Below are positions 9,997 to 20,546 of a DNA stretch of 52,160 nucleotides, piece by piece. Source of the stretch: Candidatus Mesenet longicola (GTDB taxonomy: Bacteria; Pseudomonadota; Alphaproteobacteria; Rickettsiales; Anaplasmataceae); NCBI GenBank assembly GCA_016860565.1, contig BNGT01000002.1:1-52160 (forward strand), given 5' to 3'. A program made the translations under genes and the position numbers. Each line of letters opens with the position of its first letter. The first letter of the stretch is position 1. The notes below the pieces were generated by a model that was not told where the DNA came from, made no database searches, and worked only from the letters and a program-made list of their open reading frames with translations.

Positions 9997-11853
9997 ATGG
10001 GGGGTAAAAGCACGATGTTTCACAAAGGATCTCAAAATCACCAATTTGAAATATATAATGAAAAGTGTACCAAAGATATGGTCCAAACATTCCTAAATAA
10101 TGCAATGATGAAAATGGATGCTTCATCTGCATCTGTATATAATAAATGTGGTAATATTAATCATGTCTTAACTAATGGAAATACGTTATTAGATGAAATT
10201 TTGATTTGTTGGCTTTACGGTGCATATAAAACTGTGTTCAATCTTTTTGATTTTATTGAGAGAATTAATCGTTTAATTAACATTGGTGCACGTTTCACTG
10301 ATGAACTTAACATTCAAATTCAGCAAGATATTGCTAAAGAGATTAGTGATTTTATCGAGCCAATAGGTGATAGCAAATGTACTATAGTAGGATATCAAAA
10401 GGAAAACGTTATTTTTACTAGCATACGTAATGCTAGATTGAAGATTGGTAAACTTTTAGAAAGTGAATTTTGTCGTAATAATTGTTTATTCAATAGTCAT
10501 TTCAACATTAATGGTAACAAAGGGTATGCGCAAAAATGTAATAATGGCATGAGAAATTATGTGATTTATCGTGGTTGTATAACTATGAGAGCAAGCTGGA
10601 GCGTTGTATCATCTGATAAAAATAGTTCTCGGATTATAAAAAAAGAGAGTATAAGCGTTCATATAAAAGATGATGGAACTATAGAGGTAAGCAAGCAAGA
10701 TAGTTTAAGATATAAAAATGGCGAGATAGATTTTAATGGATGCTGCGTATTAATAGGTGGTATTCCGCTAAAAGATGCTTTGGAAAAGGGGCGTTGGTTA
10801 TATTCTAATAATCAAACTTTCTATGATAGTGGGTATTATTCGCGTGAGGTAAGCCCTGAAAGAAAAACCTCTATGTTTGATTCAAATAATGATTTTGTAA
10901 AGTTAGATACTTGCAAAATTAATCAAGAAAGTAATGAAAACTTATCGACGAGTACAGATACAAAGCAAAGCCAATACGTTGGTTCGCCAGATGGTTTATC
11001 GATTAATACAAGTAATCTTAGCTCAGCTATGGGTCTTTGTGATGAGGTAAAAAAGAATATTGCAAAGATAGGGCAAGAGAAAAAAGTGGAAGAAGAGGAT
11101 AGCAAAATGGAAGAAAATGATAGAGAAAATTTCCCTCAAGGAATAGAACATGCCATTATAGGAAGAAAAGACGCTTACAAAACAGTCTATGTAAGTTGTG
11201 ATAATAGTCAAATTAGTTTAGAACATAGCGATCAAAATAATAATGTAACTGCAAGTAATATAGGTAATTTAAATAATCAGTATTGTGAAGATATGGATAT
11301 TAAAGTCTTAGCTACCATTGGTAATGCTTCCAATTCTCAGGATAGAGTTGCTGAATGGTTAAGTAATCAACCTAATAATAACGTCTGTTCGAGAAAAGAT
11401 TCATCCAACACTGCTACGTCTAATACCATACCAAACCCTAGTGAATCAGGTAGAAGTAGTGTAAATAGTTTAAGTTGGGATAACAACGCATTAGATTTAA
11501 ATGATAATGATATAGAATTAGATTACAACCCTCCACGGAGGACTCGATCTTTTAATAGCAAACATAGAAGTAATAGTGTCCCCACAAGATTAGTTACACT
11601 ACGTGAAGATCCAGATAATAGTCAAAAAAACTATAATCTTAATGAATCTTTTGTAAAACCTACAATTACAGCAACACGCCCAAAGGCAGAACACGATATC
11701 TCTGCAGAGTTAGATACATTACATGAGATTCCAGACAATAATCCATGCTATAACCTTAATGAATCATGCATTTATTCTATAGTACGAGATCCAGGTAAAA
11801 ATGTTAAGAAGTTTGGAATATACTATATATCAAATATCAAATGTCGATGCTAA
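9997..11853 (+). CDS. Large hypothetical accessory protein, Ser/Asn-rich C-terminal half
   Basis: 618-aa ORF, no recognised domain; contains DSGYYS and a C-terminal duplicated segment. Confidence 0.75.
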   Translation: MGGKSTMFHKGSQNHQFEIYNEKCTKDMVQTFLNNAMMKMDASSASVYNKCGNINHVLTNGNTLLDEILICWLYGAYKTVFNLFDFIERINRLINIGARFTDELNIQIQQDIAKEISDFIEPIGDSKCTIVGYQKENVIFTSIRNARLKIGKLLESEFCRNNCLFNSHFNINGNKGYAQKCNNGMRNYVIYRGCITMRASWSVVSSDKNSSRIIKKESISVHIKDDGTIEVSKQDSLRYKNGEIDFNGCCVLIGGIPLKDALEKGRWLYSNNQTFYDSGYYSREVSPERKTSMFDSNNDFVKLDTCKINQESNENLSTSTDTKQSQYVGSPDGLSINTSNLSSAMGLCDEVKKNIAKIGQEKKVEEEDSKMEENDRENFPQGIEHAIIGRKDAYKTVYVSCDNSQISLEHSDQNNNVTASNIGNLNNQYCEDMDIKVLATIGNASNSQDRVAEWLSNQPNNNVCSRKDSSNTATSNTIPNPSESGRSSVNSLSWDNNALDLNDNDIELDYNPPRRTRSFNSKHRSNSVPTRLVTLREDPDNSQKNYNLNESFVKPTITATRPKAEHDISAELDTLHEIPDNNPCYNLNESCIYSIVRDPGKNVKKFGIYYISNIKCRC

Positions 11854-11911
11854 CAACAAGTTGACAATTTTGAATACATAAGAAAACTAAAATTATCTTA
11901 TATCTTACTAC

Positions 11912-12907
11912 ATGAAAATAACGTCTTTTAAAATTAAGGAGTTTTTAAAAAATCCAGGTTCAGCCCAAGGAGTTTTACTACATGGTAACGACCCAGGACA
12001 AATAGATTTTTATAGTAAAAACGTTACAGATACACTCAATAAAAATGAAGAATTTACTATCTGTAAAATGGAGTTTTGTGACGTTAATAAATCTCCGGGG
12101 CTATTATTTACAGAACTTGCAAATATAACGATATTTAACAAAAAGAAGCTTATCTTACTTACAAATGCAACTGATAAAATATCTGAAGAGCTAAAGAAAA
12201 TATTGAATAATCATATTGGAAATAATTATGTCCTGATGATAGCAAAGGCAACATTGGCTCAACGCAGTTATTTTGAAAATGCTAAAAATCTTGCTGTAAT
12301 TGGTTGCTATAAAGACAGCAATAGCAACTTATGTGATATAATCTCAACCTATTTAAAACAAAATAACATAAGATATACAGATGAAGCAATAGCAGAGCTG
12401 CGCCACTATTTAGGCAACAGCTTTTCTTTTTATTTAGAGCTTGAAAAACTAATAACGTATTTAGGTGACAAAAAATACGTTGAGATAATGGATATTAAAA
12501 AGTGTTTTGGTTCTAAAATTTACGATGTGGCTATAGACGATCTGTGCTCTGCAATAGTTGAAAAAAACACTTCTAATTTTATAGAATACTCTAACATCAT
12601 TATGGATTGTGATAATTTTTCATCTATTGCTCTTTTAAGGATTATATCGAGATATTTCATGCGCCTTAGCACTGTACTTAATGCCATGAAAAGTGGCATA
12701 GATGAGCAAGAAGCAATCAAGATGCTTGATCCACCTTTGTTTTTTAAGCAGCTACCAATTTTTAAAAAGCATGTGCAAAATATGGATCATCTAAGGGTTA
12801 AGGCAATACTACAAGGATTGTTAGAACTAGAAATAATCTCTAAGCAAACTGATGTGGATAGCAAATTAATCTTTCAACATAACATAATGTCAATGTTGCT
12901 TGCTTAA
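11912..12907 (+). CDS. holA: DNA polymerase III subunit delta
   Basis: GVLLHGNDPGQIDFYSKNV N-terminus and HolA-like helical C-terminus (SIALLRIISRYFMRL). Confidence 0.8.
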   Translation: MKITSFKIKEFLKNPGSAQGVLLHGNDPGQIDFYSKNVTDTLNKNEEFTICKMEFCDVNKSPGLLFTELANITIFNKKKLILLTNATDKISEELKKILNNHIGNNYVLMIAKATLAQRSYFENAKNLAVIGCYKDSNSNLCDIISTYLKQNNIRYTDEAIAELRHYLGNSFSFYLELEKLITYLGDKKYVEIMDIKKCFGSKIYDVAIDDLCSAIVEKNTSNFIEYSNIIMDCDNFSSIALLRIISRYFMRLSTVLNAMKSGIDEQEAIKMLDPPLFFKQLPIFKKHVQNMDHLRVKAILQGLLELEIISKQTDVDSKLIFQHNIMSMLLA

Positions 12908-12951
12908 AGTTAAAACGATAACATAACTATAGTGTATAAGTTTTAAAAGTT

Positions 12952-14325
12952 ATGACTGATCAGCATTTTACAAAAATCAAACGCAATGCTATAGCAAGTA
13001 TTCTAAGAGCTTTAGGAGAAGCCACTGAAACAGTACGCTCATGGGTAGGAAGTATCAGTGAAGATCTGACAGGTAATAAGGACATTGAAGTATTAAAAAT
13101 GAAAATGCAAGAGTGTTTAAATCCCAAAGGCGGAGAGGTGACTGCAAGAAGGAATACAGTTTCTCTCGGCAATTTATATTTACATTTATCAGAGGTAGGA
13201 AAAGTAAGATTTTTAAAGATATTAGTGGAAGAATTTAGCGCAAATAAGGAAGAAATTAACGATAAAATAACTGCATACCAAGCAAATTCTGATCCTAAGT
13301 CTAGCTATAAATTAGAGCAAGAACTAATAACTTCTCTTGAATCACCACGCCTTAAGATATTAAAGCAATTTATTTCTTTAGAAAATGGGTTAAAATTCAT
13401 TGTTGATATGAGATCTGATGCACTTAAATTAAAGAGTGAACATAAGATGCTTTCTACACTTGAAAAAGATTTAAAAAATATACTATCCTCTTGGTTTGAT
13501 GTAGAATTACTTGATTTTTGCCAAATAACTTGGGATTCCCCTGCATCACTACTTGAGAAATTAATAAAATATGAAGCGGTACATAAAATTACTTCTTGGG
13601 ATGATTTAAAAAATAGGTTAGGTCTTTGTTTTGCATTTTTTCACTATAAAATACCAAATGAGCCATTAATATTTGTTGAGATTGCTTTAACTGATGAAAT
13701 TGCAAATAATATCCAGTCTTTACTGGATGAATCAATACCTGCAACTGATCCTAAAAGTATGAACACTGCAATGTTTTATTCTATTTCTAATACACAGGCT
13801 GGCCTATCAGGAATAAATCTTGGAAATTTTTTGATTAAAAGAGTGGTGGAAAGATTATCACAAGAATTTAAAAACATTAAAACGTATGCTACATTATCAC
13901 CAATACCAGGCTTTACCAAATGGCTCAGTAATGTGCCTAAACCTGAGCAGTTAGCTCAAAAGTTAAAAATAGATAAGCCTATATCTGAGGTATTAGAATA
14001 TACTAATTTATCTCAAATTCAAAATTGTTCAGATGATATAAAACAAATTATACTTAAATTATGTGCTCACTACCTCTTAAAGGTTAAAAATGAAAAGAGT
14101 AATAGTGCTTTTGATCCTGTAGCACACTTTCATCTAAGTAATGGTGCTTCTATAAAAAGATTAAATTGGCTGGCAGATACTTCAGAAAAGGGTATAAATC
14201 AATCATTTGGCATTATGGTTAATTATCTATATGAATTATCAAAAATAGACCATAATCATGAAAACTATATGGTTAATAAAATTATGTCATCCACAAAAGA
14301 TGTATCGAGTTTATTAAGTAAATAA
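12952..14325 (+). CDS. Malonyl-CoA decarboxylase family protein
   Basis: FYSISNTQAGLSGINLGNFLIKRVVERLSQEFKNIKTYATLSPIPGFTKWL. Confidence 0.87.
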   Translation: MTDQHFTKIKRNAIASILRALGEATETVRSWVGSISEDLTGNKDIEVLKMKMQECLNPKGGEVTARRNTVSLGNLYLHLSEVGKVRFLKILVEEFSANKEEINDKITAYQANSDPKSSYKLEQELITSLESPRLKILKQFISLENGLKFIVDMRSDALKLKSEHKMLSTLEKDLKNILSSWFDVELLDFCQITWDSPASLLEKLIKYEAVHKITSWDDLKNRLGLCFAFFHYKIPNEPLIFVEIALTDEIANNIQSLLDESIPATDPKSMNTAMFYSISNTQAGLSGINLGNFLIKRVVERLSQEFKNIKTYATLSPIPGFTKWLSNVPKPEQLAQKLKIDKPISEVLEYTNLSQIQNCSDDIKQIILKLCAHYLLKVKNEKSNSAFDPVAHFHLSNGASIKRLNWLADTSEKGINQSFGIMVNYLYELSKIDHNHENYMVNKIMSSTKDVSSLLSK

Positions 14326-14326
14326 T

Positions 14327-14515
14327 TTAGGTTGTATTTTTTGTAACTCGTGCTTCATCTACGAGCATAATGGGTATGCTGTCACGAATTGGAAAGGCTA
14401 ACCCCGCCTCATCACTAATTAATTCGTTGCTATTTGCATCATATCGTAAAGGAGTTCTCGTGAGGGGACATACTAGTATATTGAGCAATGTTTCATCAAA
14501 CACGTCTATTTCCAT
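14327..14515 (-). CDS. Trm112/UPF0434 family protein
   Basis: [42 protein letters not shown]. Confidence 0.88.
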   Translation of the reverse strand: MEIDVFDETLLNILVCPLTRTPLRYDANSNELISDEAGLAFPIRDSIPIMLVDEARVTKNTT

Positions 14516-14649
14516 TATTTTTTAATATAGGATAATGCTTTACCTTAGAAATTAAAATGAAATTTTTGTTAGTGACACAAAAGATTTAAAAGCCTTGCTG
14601 GATTGTAATGGATATGTAGAATGTAAATTATTTTAATAATTTATATCCA

Positions 14650-15828
14650 ATGAAAAGTGGAGATATGAAATCGAAGGTTTTTGCTGCTTTAGATATCGGT
14701 ACAACGAAAGTTGTATGTTTGATAGTAAAAACTAATGGTAGTAAAAAAGTAGTTGGTGTTGGATATAATGCTGCAGAAGGTATAAATGGTGGAGTTATAA
14801 CAAACATTAAACATGCAAGCCGTTCCATACTTTCTGCTATTACAATGGCAAAGCAAGCGTCCAAGATAGAAATGGTAGATCAAGCATATGTTAATATATC
14901 AGGATGTAACATTTCATCTTTTGAACTAACTAATGAAATCATTTCAGATCGTCATAAAATTTCTGATGCAGATGTAGCAAATGTCATATCCCAAACCTAT
15001 GAAAAGTATGATGAAGATGATGTTGTCATTCACAATATACCAATTAGATACAGTCTTGATGATATGTATAATATAAATGAGTTATACGGGTTATATGGGG
15101 GCAAATTGCGTGCTGATATGCATGTTGTGACAGCATCTCGTCCTGCTTTACTTAACATTGAAAATTGTCTTGTAAATTGTGGAGTAAAAATTGCAGGCTA
15201 TACTGCATCATCTTATATGTCAGGATTATCATGCCTGAGTACGGAAGAGAAAGAATTAGGAGCAGCAATTATCGATATTGGTGGGGGATATACTTCCATT
15301 GGTTTTTTTGAAAAGGGAAAGTTTATTCATGCTGATTTTATACCAATAGGTGGTATTCATATAACTCGAGACATTGCCTATGGTCTGTGCGTAAGCATAA
15401 ATGAAGCTGAGCGCATTAAGTTGCTCAGTGGCAAGGCAATCTCATCTAATGATATTGACCTTTCAGATGATGGAAGTTCAAGCACGCAAATAGCTGAGTC
15501 TGAAATTATAATAAAACCAAGATTAGAAGAGATATTGGAAATTTTAGATGATAAACTTGGAAAGAAAAATAATCTAATAAGGAAAGTAGTTATCACCGGT
15601 GGCAGCAGCCAATTATCAAATATAGCAGAAACTGCAAATTATATATTAAATAGACCAATTCGTATTGCTATGCCCTTCTCTATAGATGGAGTTAGTGATA
15701 ATCCAGAATTTTCTGCAGCAATAGGTATGATACCATTAATCTCTGAAAATCAGAAGGATGATTATGGCATAGAAGATAGTGGAATTAACAAATTATTTGA
15801 TTGGATTAAAGAAAAAGTTAAAATATGA
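14650..15828 (+). CDS. ftsA: Cell division protein FtsA
   Basis: FAALDIGTTKVVCLIV, GAAIIDIGGGYTSIGFFEKG, VVITGGSSQL. Start may be 14665. Confidence 0.93.
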   Translation: MKSGDMKSKVFAALDIGTTKVVCLIVKTNGSKKVVGVGYNAAEGINGGVITNIKHASRSILSAITMAKQASKIEMVDQAYVNISGCNISSFELTNEIISDRHKISDADVANVISQTYEKYDEDDVVIHNIPIRYSLDDMYNINELYGLYGGKLRADMHVVTASRPALLNIENCLVNCGVKIAGYTASSYMSGLSCLSTEEKELGAAIIDIGGGYTSIGFFEKGKFIHADFIPIGGIHITRDIAYGLCVSINEAERIKLLSGKAISSNDIDLSDDGSSSTQIAESEIIIKPRLEEILEILDDKLGKKNNLIRKVVITGGSSQLSNIAETANYILNRPIRIAMPFSIDGVSDNPEFSAAIGMIPLISENQKDDYGIEDSGINKLFDWIKEKVKI

Positions 15829-15956
15829 GTAAACACATAATAGAAATTTAAAAAACTTTAAATATGTCAATTAAAATTGCAACTTTAACGTCTTATTAAA
15901 GCTCATGTTGTATTCATATTGCATGAAATTCATATTACTGAGTATGTTAAACTGAT

Positions 15957-16910
15957 ATGATAAAACAAGTTATAATATTTGGTGGTAGTGGTTTTTTAGG
16001 AAAATACATAGTAAAGCACCTAGCAGATTTAGGGTATGCGATAAAGATATTTAGTAGAAACCAAGAAAAAGTAAAGCAACTTAAACTGTGCGGTCATCCT
16101 GAGCAAATAGTAGTGGTTGGTGGCTATATATTAGATGAATCAGTTATATCAAAGCACATAAAAGGATGTGATATTGTTATAAACTTAATAGGAATCTTAA
16201 ATGAGTCAAAAACACAGAATTTTCACACAGTGCATGTAGACATTGCAGAGAAAATTGCAAGAGTAGCAAAAGCAAACGCTGTATCATTTATGATACATTT
16301 TTCTGCCATGAATTTAGAGAGTAGTTATTCTTCTAAATATGCTCAAAGTAAGCTTCTTGGTGAAGAAGTTGTAACTTCTGCCTTTCCAGAAGCAATCATA
16401 ATTAGACCTAGTTTAGTATTTGGAGAGGAAGATAATTTTTTCAATAAGTTTGCAAAATTAGCTTCTATACTGCCTTTTCTACCACTAATTAATAATGGCA
16501 AAATGAAATTTCAACCTGTCTATGTAGATGATCTAGCTAAGTTTGTGTGCTATTTGATAAAACTTAAGGACCATGATCAGAAATTATACCACATTGGTGG
16601 TCCTAAAGTGTATTCTATAAGAAATCTTTTGAAATTTATTATAACTATTACAAATAGGAAATGTTTGCTAATTAATATACCCTTGCCACTTGCTAAATTG
16701 ATTGCATTCATCTGTGAATTAAAATTTATTTCTATTTTGCTCAAACCTATTACAGGAAGTGTTGAACCTTTAATAACTAGAGATCAAGTAAAGTTCTTGT
16801 GTAATAGCGGTGATTTTGAACAATCGCATGATTTAGAAAAAGCTAAAATAAGAGCAACACCGATAGAAAGTATTATTCCAAAGTACTTAAAGATTTACAA
16901 AAAAGTTTGA
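15957..16910 (+). CDS. NAD-dependent epimerase/complex I NDUFA9-like protein
   Basis: IFGGSGFLGKYIVKHLADLGY Rossmann motif; YAQSKLLGEEVV. Confidence 0.83.
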   Translation: MIKQVIIFGGSGFLGKYIVKHLADLGYAIKIFSRNQEKVKQLKLCGHPEQIVVVGGYILDESVISKHIKGCDIVINLIGILNESKTQNFHTVHVDIAEKIARVAKANAVSFMIHFSAMNLESSYSSKYAQSKLLGEEVVTSAFPEAIIIRPSLVFGEEDNFFNKFAKLASILPFLPLINNGKMKFQPVYVDDLAKFVCYLIKLKDHDQKLYHIGGPKVYSIRNLLKFIITITNRKCLLINIPLPLAKLIAFICELKFISILLKPITGSVEPLITRDQVKFLCNSGDFEQSHDLEKAKIRATPIESIIPKYLKIYKKV

Positions 16911-16919
16911 ATATATTTT

Positions 16920-17759
16920 ATGAAAACTATAAGTGCTTTACTCAAAGAGAGTATAAATAATCTCTCACTTTGTGGCATTTACACTCCTAGACTTGATAGT
17001 GAAATACTAATTGGTCATGTATTAGGTTTAGAGAGATCTTTTATTATTGCTAATTATGACTATGAAGTTGAAGAAGAACATGAAAAATCATTTCTAGAGC
17101 TTATCAGTAAAAGATGCAAAAGATATCCTATAGCGCAAATAATAGGCAAACGGGAGTTTTGGGGTTTAGATTTTTTAGTAAATCAGCATGTGTTAGATCC
17201 AAGACCAGACAGTGAAACAATTATTCTGGCAGTGCTCAAGTATTATAGAAATAAAAACACAAGATTAAGGATTGTTGATTTTGGCACAGGCACAGGTTGT
17301 CTCCTAATATCTATATTGCATGAATATAAGCATTCTATCGGTATTGGATTTGAAAAGAATGTTAATTCTTATAGAGTAGCACTGAGCAATATTAAAAAGC
17401 ATACTTTGTTAAGTAGGGCAAAAATTGTTCTTGGTTCTTGGGAGAATAGCAATGGTTTATTTGATTTAATAATCAGCAATCCTCCATACATAAAAAAAAG
17501 TATGTTAAAAAAACTGCAACCTGAAGTACAAAATGAGCCAATTATTGCCCTTGACGGTGGCAGCAATGGTTTAAAATGCTATCTCAGCATTCTCCCTATT
17601 TTAAAAAGAAGCCTAAAGAAGGGAGGTTTTGCTATACTAGAGATAGGAGAATCACAGAACAATATCAAAAAAATCATACCTTTTTATGGTTTAATTTTTG
17701 TCTCATACGCATATGATTTATCTGGAAATAAACGCTGTATTATAATAAGACAGCCATAA
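16920..17759 (+). CDS. prmC: Peptide chain release factor N5-glutamine methyltransferase
   Basis: VDFGTGTGCLLISIL and NPPYI motifs; PRPDSE. Confidence 0.92.
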   Translation: MKTISALLKESINNLSLCGIYTPRLDSEILIGHVLGLERSFIIANYDYEVEEEHEKSFLELISKRCKRYPIAQIIGKREFWGLDFLVNQHVLDPRPDSETIILAVLKYYRNKNTRLRIVDFGTGTGCLLISILHEYKHSIGIGFEKNVNSYRVALSNIKKHTLLSRAKIVLGSWENSNGLFDLIISNPPYIKKSMLKKLQPEVQNEPIIALDGGSNGLKCYLSILPILKRSLKKGGFAILEIGESQNNIKKIIPFYGLIFVSYAYDLSGNKRCIIIRQP

Positions 17760-17874
17760 CTTTGTAAATTATGCAAATTGCCTCTATATCTATGATTTAA
17801 CACTCATAACAATATTTTGTGCTGCACCTCAGCTGCATGTTTTTATTGTGGAGGTTATGAAGCCTATATAACTG

Positions 17875-18591
17875 CTATTTAACTACCTGAGTCTCAAGTG
17901 AATCTGTATCAAATGAGTTTTGACATGAGTTAAATAGAGAATGCACTACAACATCTTTTGAGACGTTTATGTTATGATTTTTTGAAAATGTTTGATTCAA
18001 AGTTGTTGGTTTAGAAGCGCTAAGGCTAATTTGTTCCGATTCATCTTCAGGAAACATGCTTACAAAGCCTGTTGTATTACTAGCAATGCTCCTCGATCCT
18101 GTAGATCCGCGACCTCTTACTTTTCCTCGTATAGTATTATAATATCTTTCTTCTTCTGGTGTAAGCTCTGGTATATATGTAGCATTTTCTACAGTAATGT
18201 TTGCTTGCACAGATTTTTCTCGTTTAATTACGTTATGATATATCAATTCTTCTAACACATTTTCATCTTCTATAGGATTATCTGCGTGTACAGTTTCTGC
18301 TTCTGTATACTTACTTAGAGTATACTTTATGTAATAACATGTAAATGAGCAACAAATCAATATAAGCGTGCAATATAAAGCTAGTGCCAATGAAATTGCT
18401 ATCATTGCACCAAATTTTTCATTGACGTACACGCTAAGGGCAGTTATTATGACAGATGGTACAACAATAAAAATTATACTCATTACTATAGGGACACTAC
18501 AACCATCTAGTCTATAATAAATAGATCCTTTTCTACTCTTTTTATTTTCTATACACAAATATAAGTTATATTTGCTTTTTCTTCTCAACAT
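17875..18591 (-). CDS. Hypothetical membrane protein with two-helix hydrophobic hairpin
   Basis: PIVMSIIFIVVPSVIITALSVYVNEKFGAMIAISLALALYCTLILICC; GGTGGGGG leader just upstream of ATG. Confidence 0.7.
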   Translation of the reverse strand: MLRRKSKYNLYLCIENKKSRKGSIYYRLDGCSVPIVMSIIFIVVPSVIITALSVYVNEKFGAMIAISLALALYCTLILICCSFTCYYIKYTLSKYTEAETVHADNPIEDENVLEELIYHNVIKREKSVQANITVENATYIPELTPEEERYYNTIRGKVRGRGSTGSRSIASNTTGFVSMFPEDESEQISLSASKPTTLNQTFSKNHNINVSKDVVVHSLFNSCQNSFDTDSLETQVVK

Positions 18592-18767
18592 ACCCCCACC
18601 TCTAACAAGTTTAAGCCTGAATTATGCTATTATAAATATATTTAAATGCAAATTAAATTCTTGCTTATAGTTTTTTAGGTAAATCATGCATTTTATGAAT
18701 ATAAGATGTTGCCTCTATGATAGAACTAGCCTAACATCAGATAACTTAAATATAATTAAGAGTAAGT

Positions 18768-19226
18768 ATGGGGAAATACAGTGAGCTTCTTGGTGGAAGC
18801 AGAAGTGTTATGGCACCAATAGTAGCTGTACTGATAGGGCTAGCTTTATTTGGACCATTCAGTAATAAAAATAAATTTATTATTGGCGTTACAGGGTTTA
18901 CCTTACTTATTGTTTTTTCTTTGTTAAAGCTATACCATGACTATAAATACGCTTGCTACTATGATAGTAAGTTAAGAAAAGCTTGCGATACAGTACTACT
19001 TAGTGTCCCTACAATAACTGCTACTATATTAGTTGGTATTAGCTTCTTCAATATGAGCGATAGTCAAATACTAGAAGCAATAGGTTTTGGTATGATATCT
19101 GCTGTTGCTTTTCTTTGTTGTTACAGTATCATTGATGATATTATTCCATATCCTCAAAACGAGTTTGAACAAACTCTTACATCTGATGTAACGGATGAGG
19201 AATGTGAAATTACTAGTCTATTTTAA
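18768..19226 (+). CDS. Hypothetical multi-pass membrane protein
   Basis: 152-aa ORF with about four hydrophobic segments. Confidence 0.65.
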   Translation: MGKYSELLGGSRSVMAPIVAVLIGLALFGPFSNKNKFIIGVTGFTLLIVFSLLKLYHDYKYACYYDSKLRKACDTVLLSVPTITATILVGISFFNMSDSQILEAIGFGMISAVAFLCCYSIIDDIIPYPQNEFEQTLTSDVTDEECEITSLF

Positions 19227-19231
19227 TTATT

Positions 19232-20503
19232 ATGCTTTATTTGAACTCATTTAAACATAATTATAAATGTGATTTATTACATATTGAAGACGTGAGCTTA
19301 TTAGATATAGCTGTAGAAGTTGGAACACCTTTTTACTGTTATTCACTTAATTCCATTTGTAAAAATTACAGAGAATTCGCAGATAATATTCCAGGTAGCA
19401 TGATCTGCTATGCAGTTAAAGCAAATCCTAATATCGCAATTATTAAAGCTATTGCTAATATGGGTGGTGGAGCTGATGTTGTTTCTGGTGGAGAGATAAG
19501 ACGTGCCATGGCTGCTGGAGTTCCAGTAGATAAAATAGTCTTTTCCGGAATTGGTAAAACGAGAGAAGAAATAGAATTTGCTTTAGAAAATAATATTTAT
19601 CAAATTAACGCTGAATCCAAAGAAGAATTAGAATTAATAAATCAAGTAGCATCTAGCAAGGGAATTAAAGCTTCGGTTGCAATTAGGGTTAATCCTAATA
19701 TTGATGCTAAAACCAATGATAAGATCACTACAGGGCTTAAAACAAATAAATTTGGTATACCTGAAGAATATATTGATGAGATTTTTGCCAAAGATTTTTC
19801 TAATATCAATTTACTTGGTATCTCTGTTCATATTGGTTCTCAGATTTCTAATTTAAACATATTTCTAGATGTAATTAAGAAGATTAAAGTGATCATATCT
19901 AGAATTGAAAAACTTGAGCATAAAATCTTAAGAATTGATTTAGGTGGAGGGCTAGGTATTACATACGCTAATGATGATAATATTCCAAGTATTACTGAAT
20001 ATACTAGATTACTGAGGGAAAATATTTGCAATTTAGGTTATAAAATAATATGTGAACCGGGTAGAGCTATTGTTGGCAATGCTGGTGTTTTAGTAACTAA
20101 AGTTCTATATACAAAAAGCAATGATGTTGTAAAACATGTAGTAGTGGATGCAGGCATGAACGATCTGATTCGTCCAGCGCTATATGGTAGCAAGCATCGA
20201 ATAGTTCTAGTTAAGAAGAATAAGAATTTACCAGAAGAGGAAGTTGATATAGTTGGTCCTATATGTGAATCTGACGATGTTTTTGCTTATAAATACAAAA
20301 TGCAGCAAGTAACATCAGGTGATATGTTGGCTATATGCGATGTAGGTGCATATGGAGCTTCTATGTCTTCAACTTATAACTCTAGGCCACTTATTCCTGA
20401 AGTGTTAGTAAACGGTAATCAATTTGCCATAATTAGAAAACGTGGATCATACGAGGAAATGTTAAGTCAGGATATAATGCCTAATTGGGAAAATTTTGAA
20501 TAA
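19232..20503 (+). CDS. lysA: Diaminopimelate decarboxylase
   Basis: PFYCYSLNSI, CYAVKANPN, HIGSQI, CEPGRAIVGNAG, CDVGAYGASMSSTYNSR. Confidence 0.96.
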   Translation: MLYLNSFKHNYKCDLLHIEDVSLLDIAVEVGTPFYCYSLNSICKNYREFADNIPGSMICYAVKANPNIAIIKAIANMGGGADVVSGGEIRRAMAAGVPVDKIVFSGIGKTREEIEFALENNIYQINAESKEELELINQVASSKGIKASVAIRVNPNIDAKTNDKITTGLKTNKFGIPEEYIDEIFAKDFSNINLLGISVHIGSQISNLNIFLDVIKKIKVIISRIEKLEHKILRIDLGGGLGITYANDDNIPSITEYTRLLRENICNLGYKIICEPGRAIVGNAGVLVTKVLYTKSNDVVKHVVVDAGMNDLIRPALYGSKHRIVLVKKNKNLPEEEVDIVGPICESDDVFAYKYKMQQVTSGDMLAICDVGAYGASMSSTYNSRPLIPEVLVNGNQFAIIRKRGSYEEMLSQDIMPNWENFE

Positions 20504-20546
20504 CTTAATTTTGCTTTCAAAATAAGTGAGCTTAATGAGTGGTTGT

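Noticed and set aside
15770-15800. IEDSGINKLFD in FtsA as another DSG motif
   Set aside because: Lacks the second serine (DSGINK), so does not match DSGxxS.
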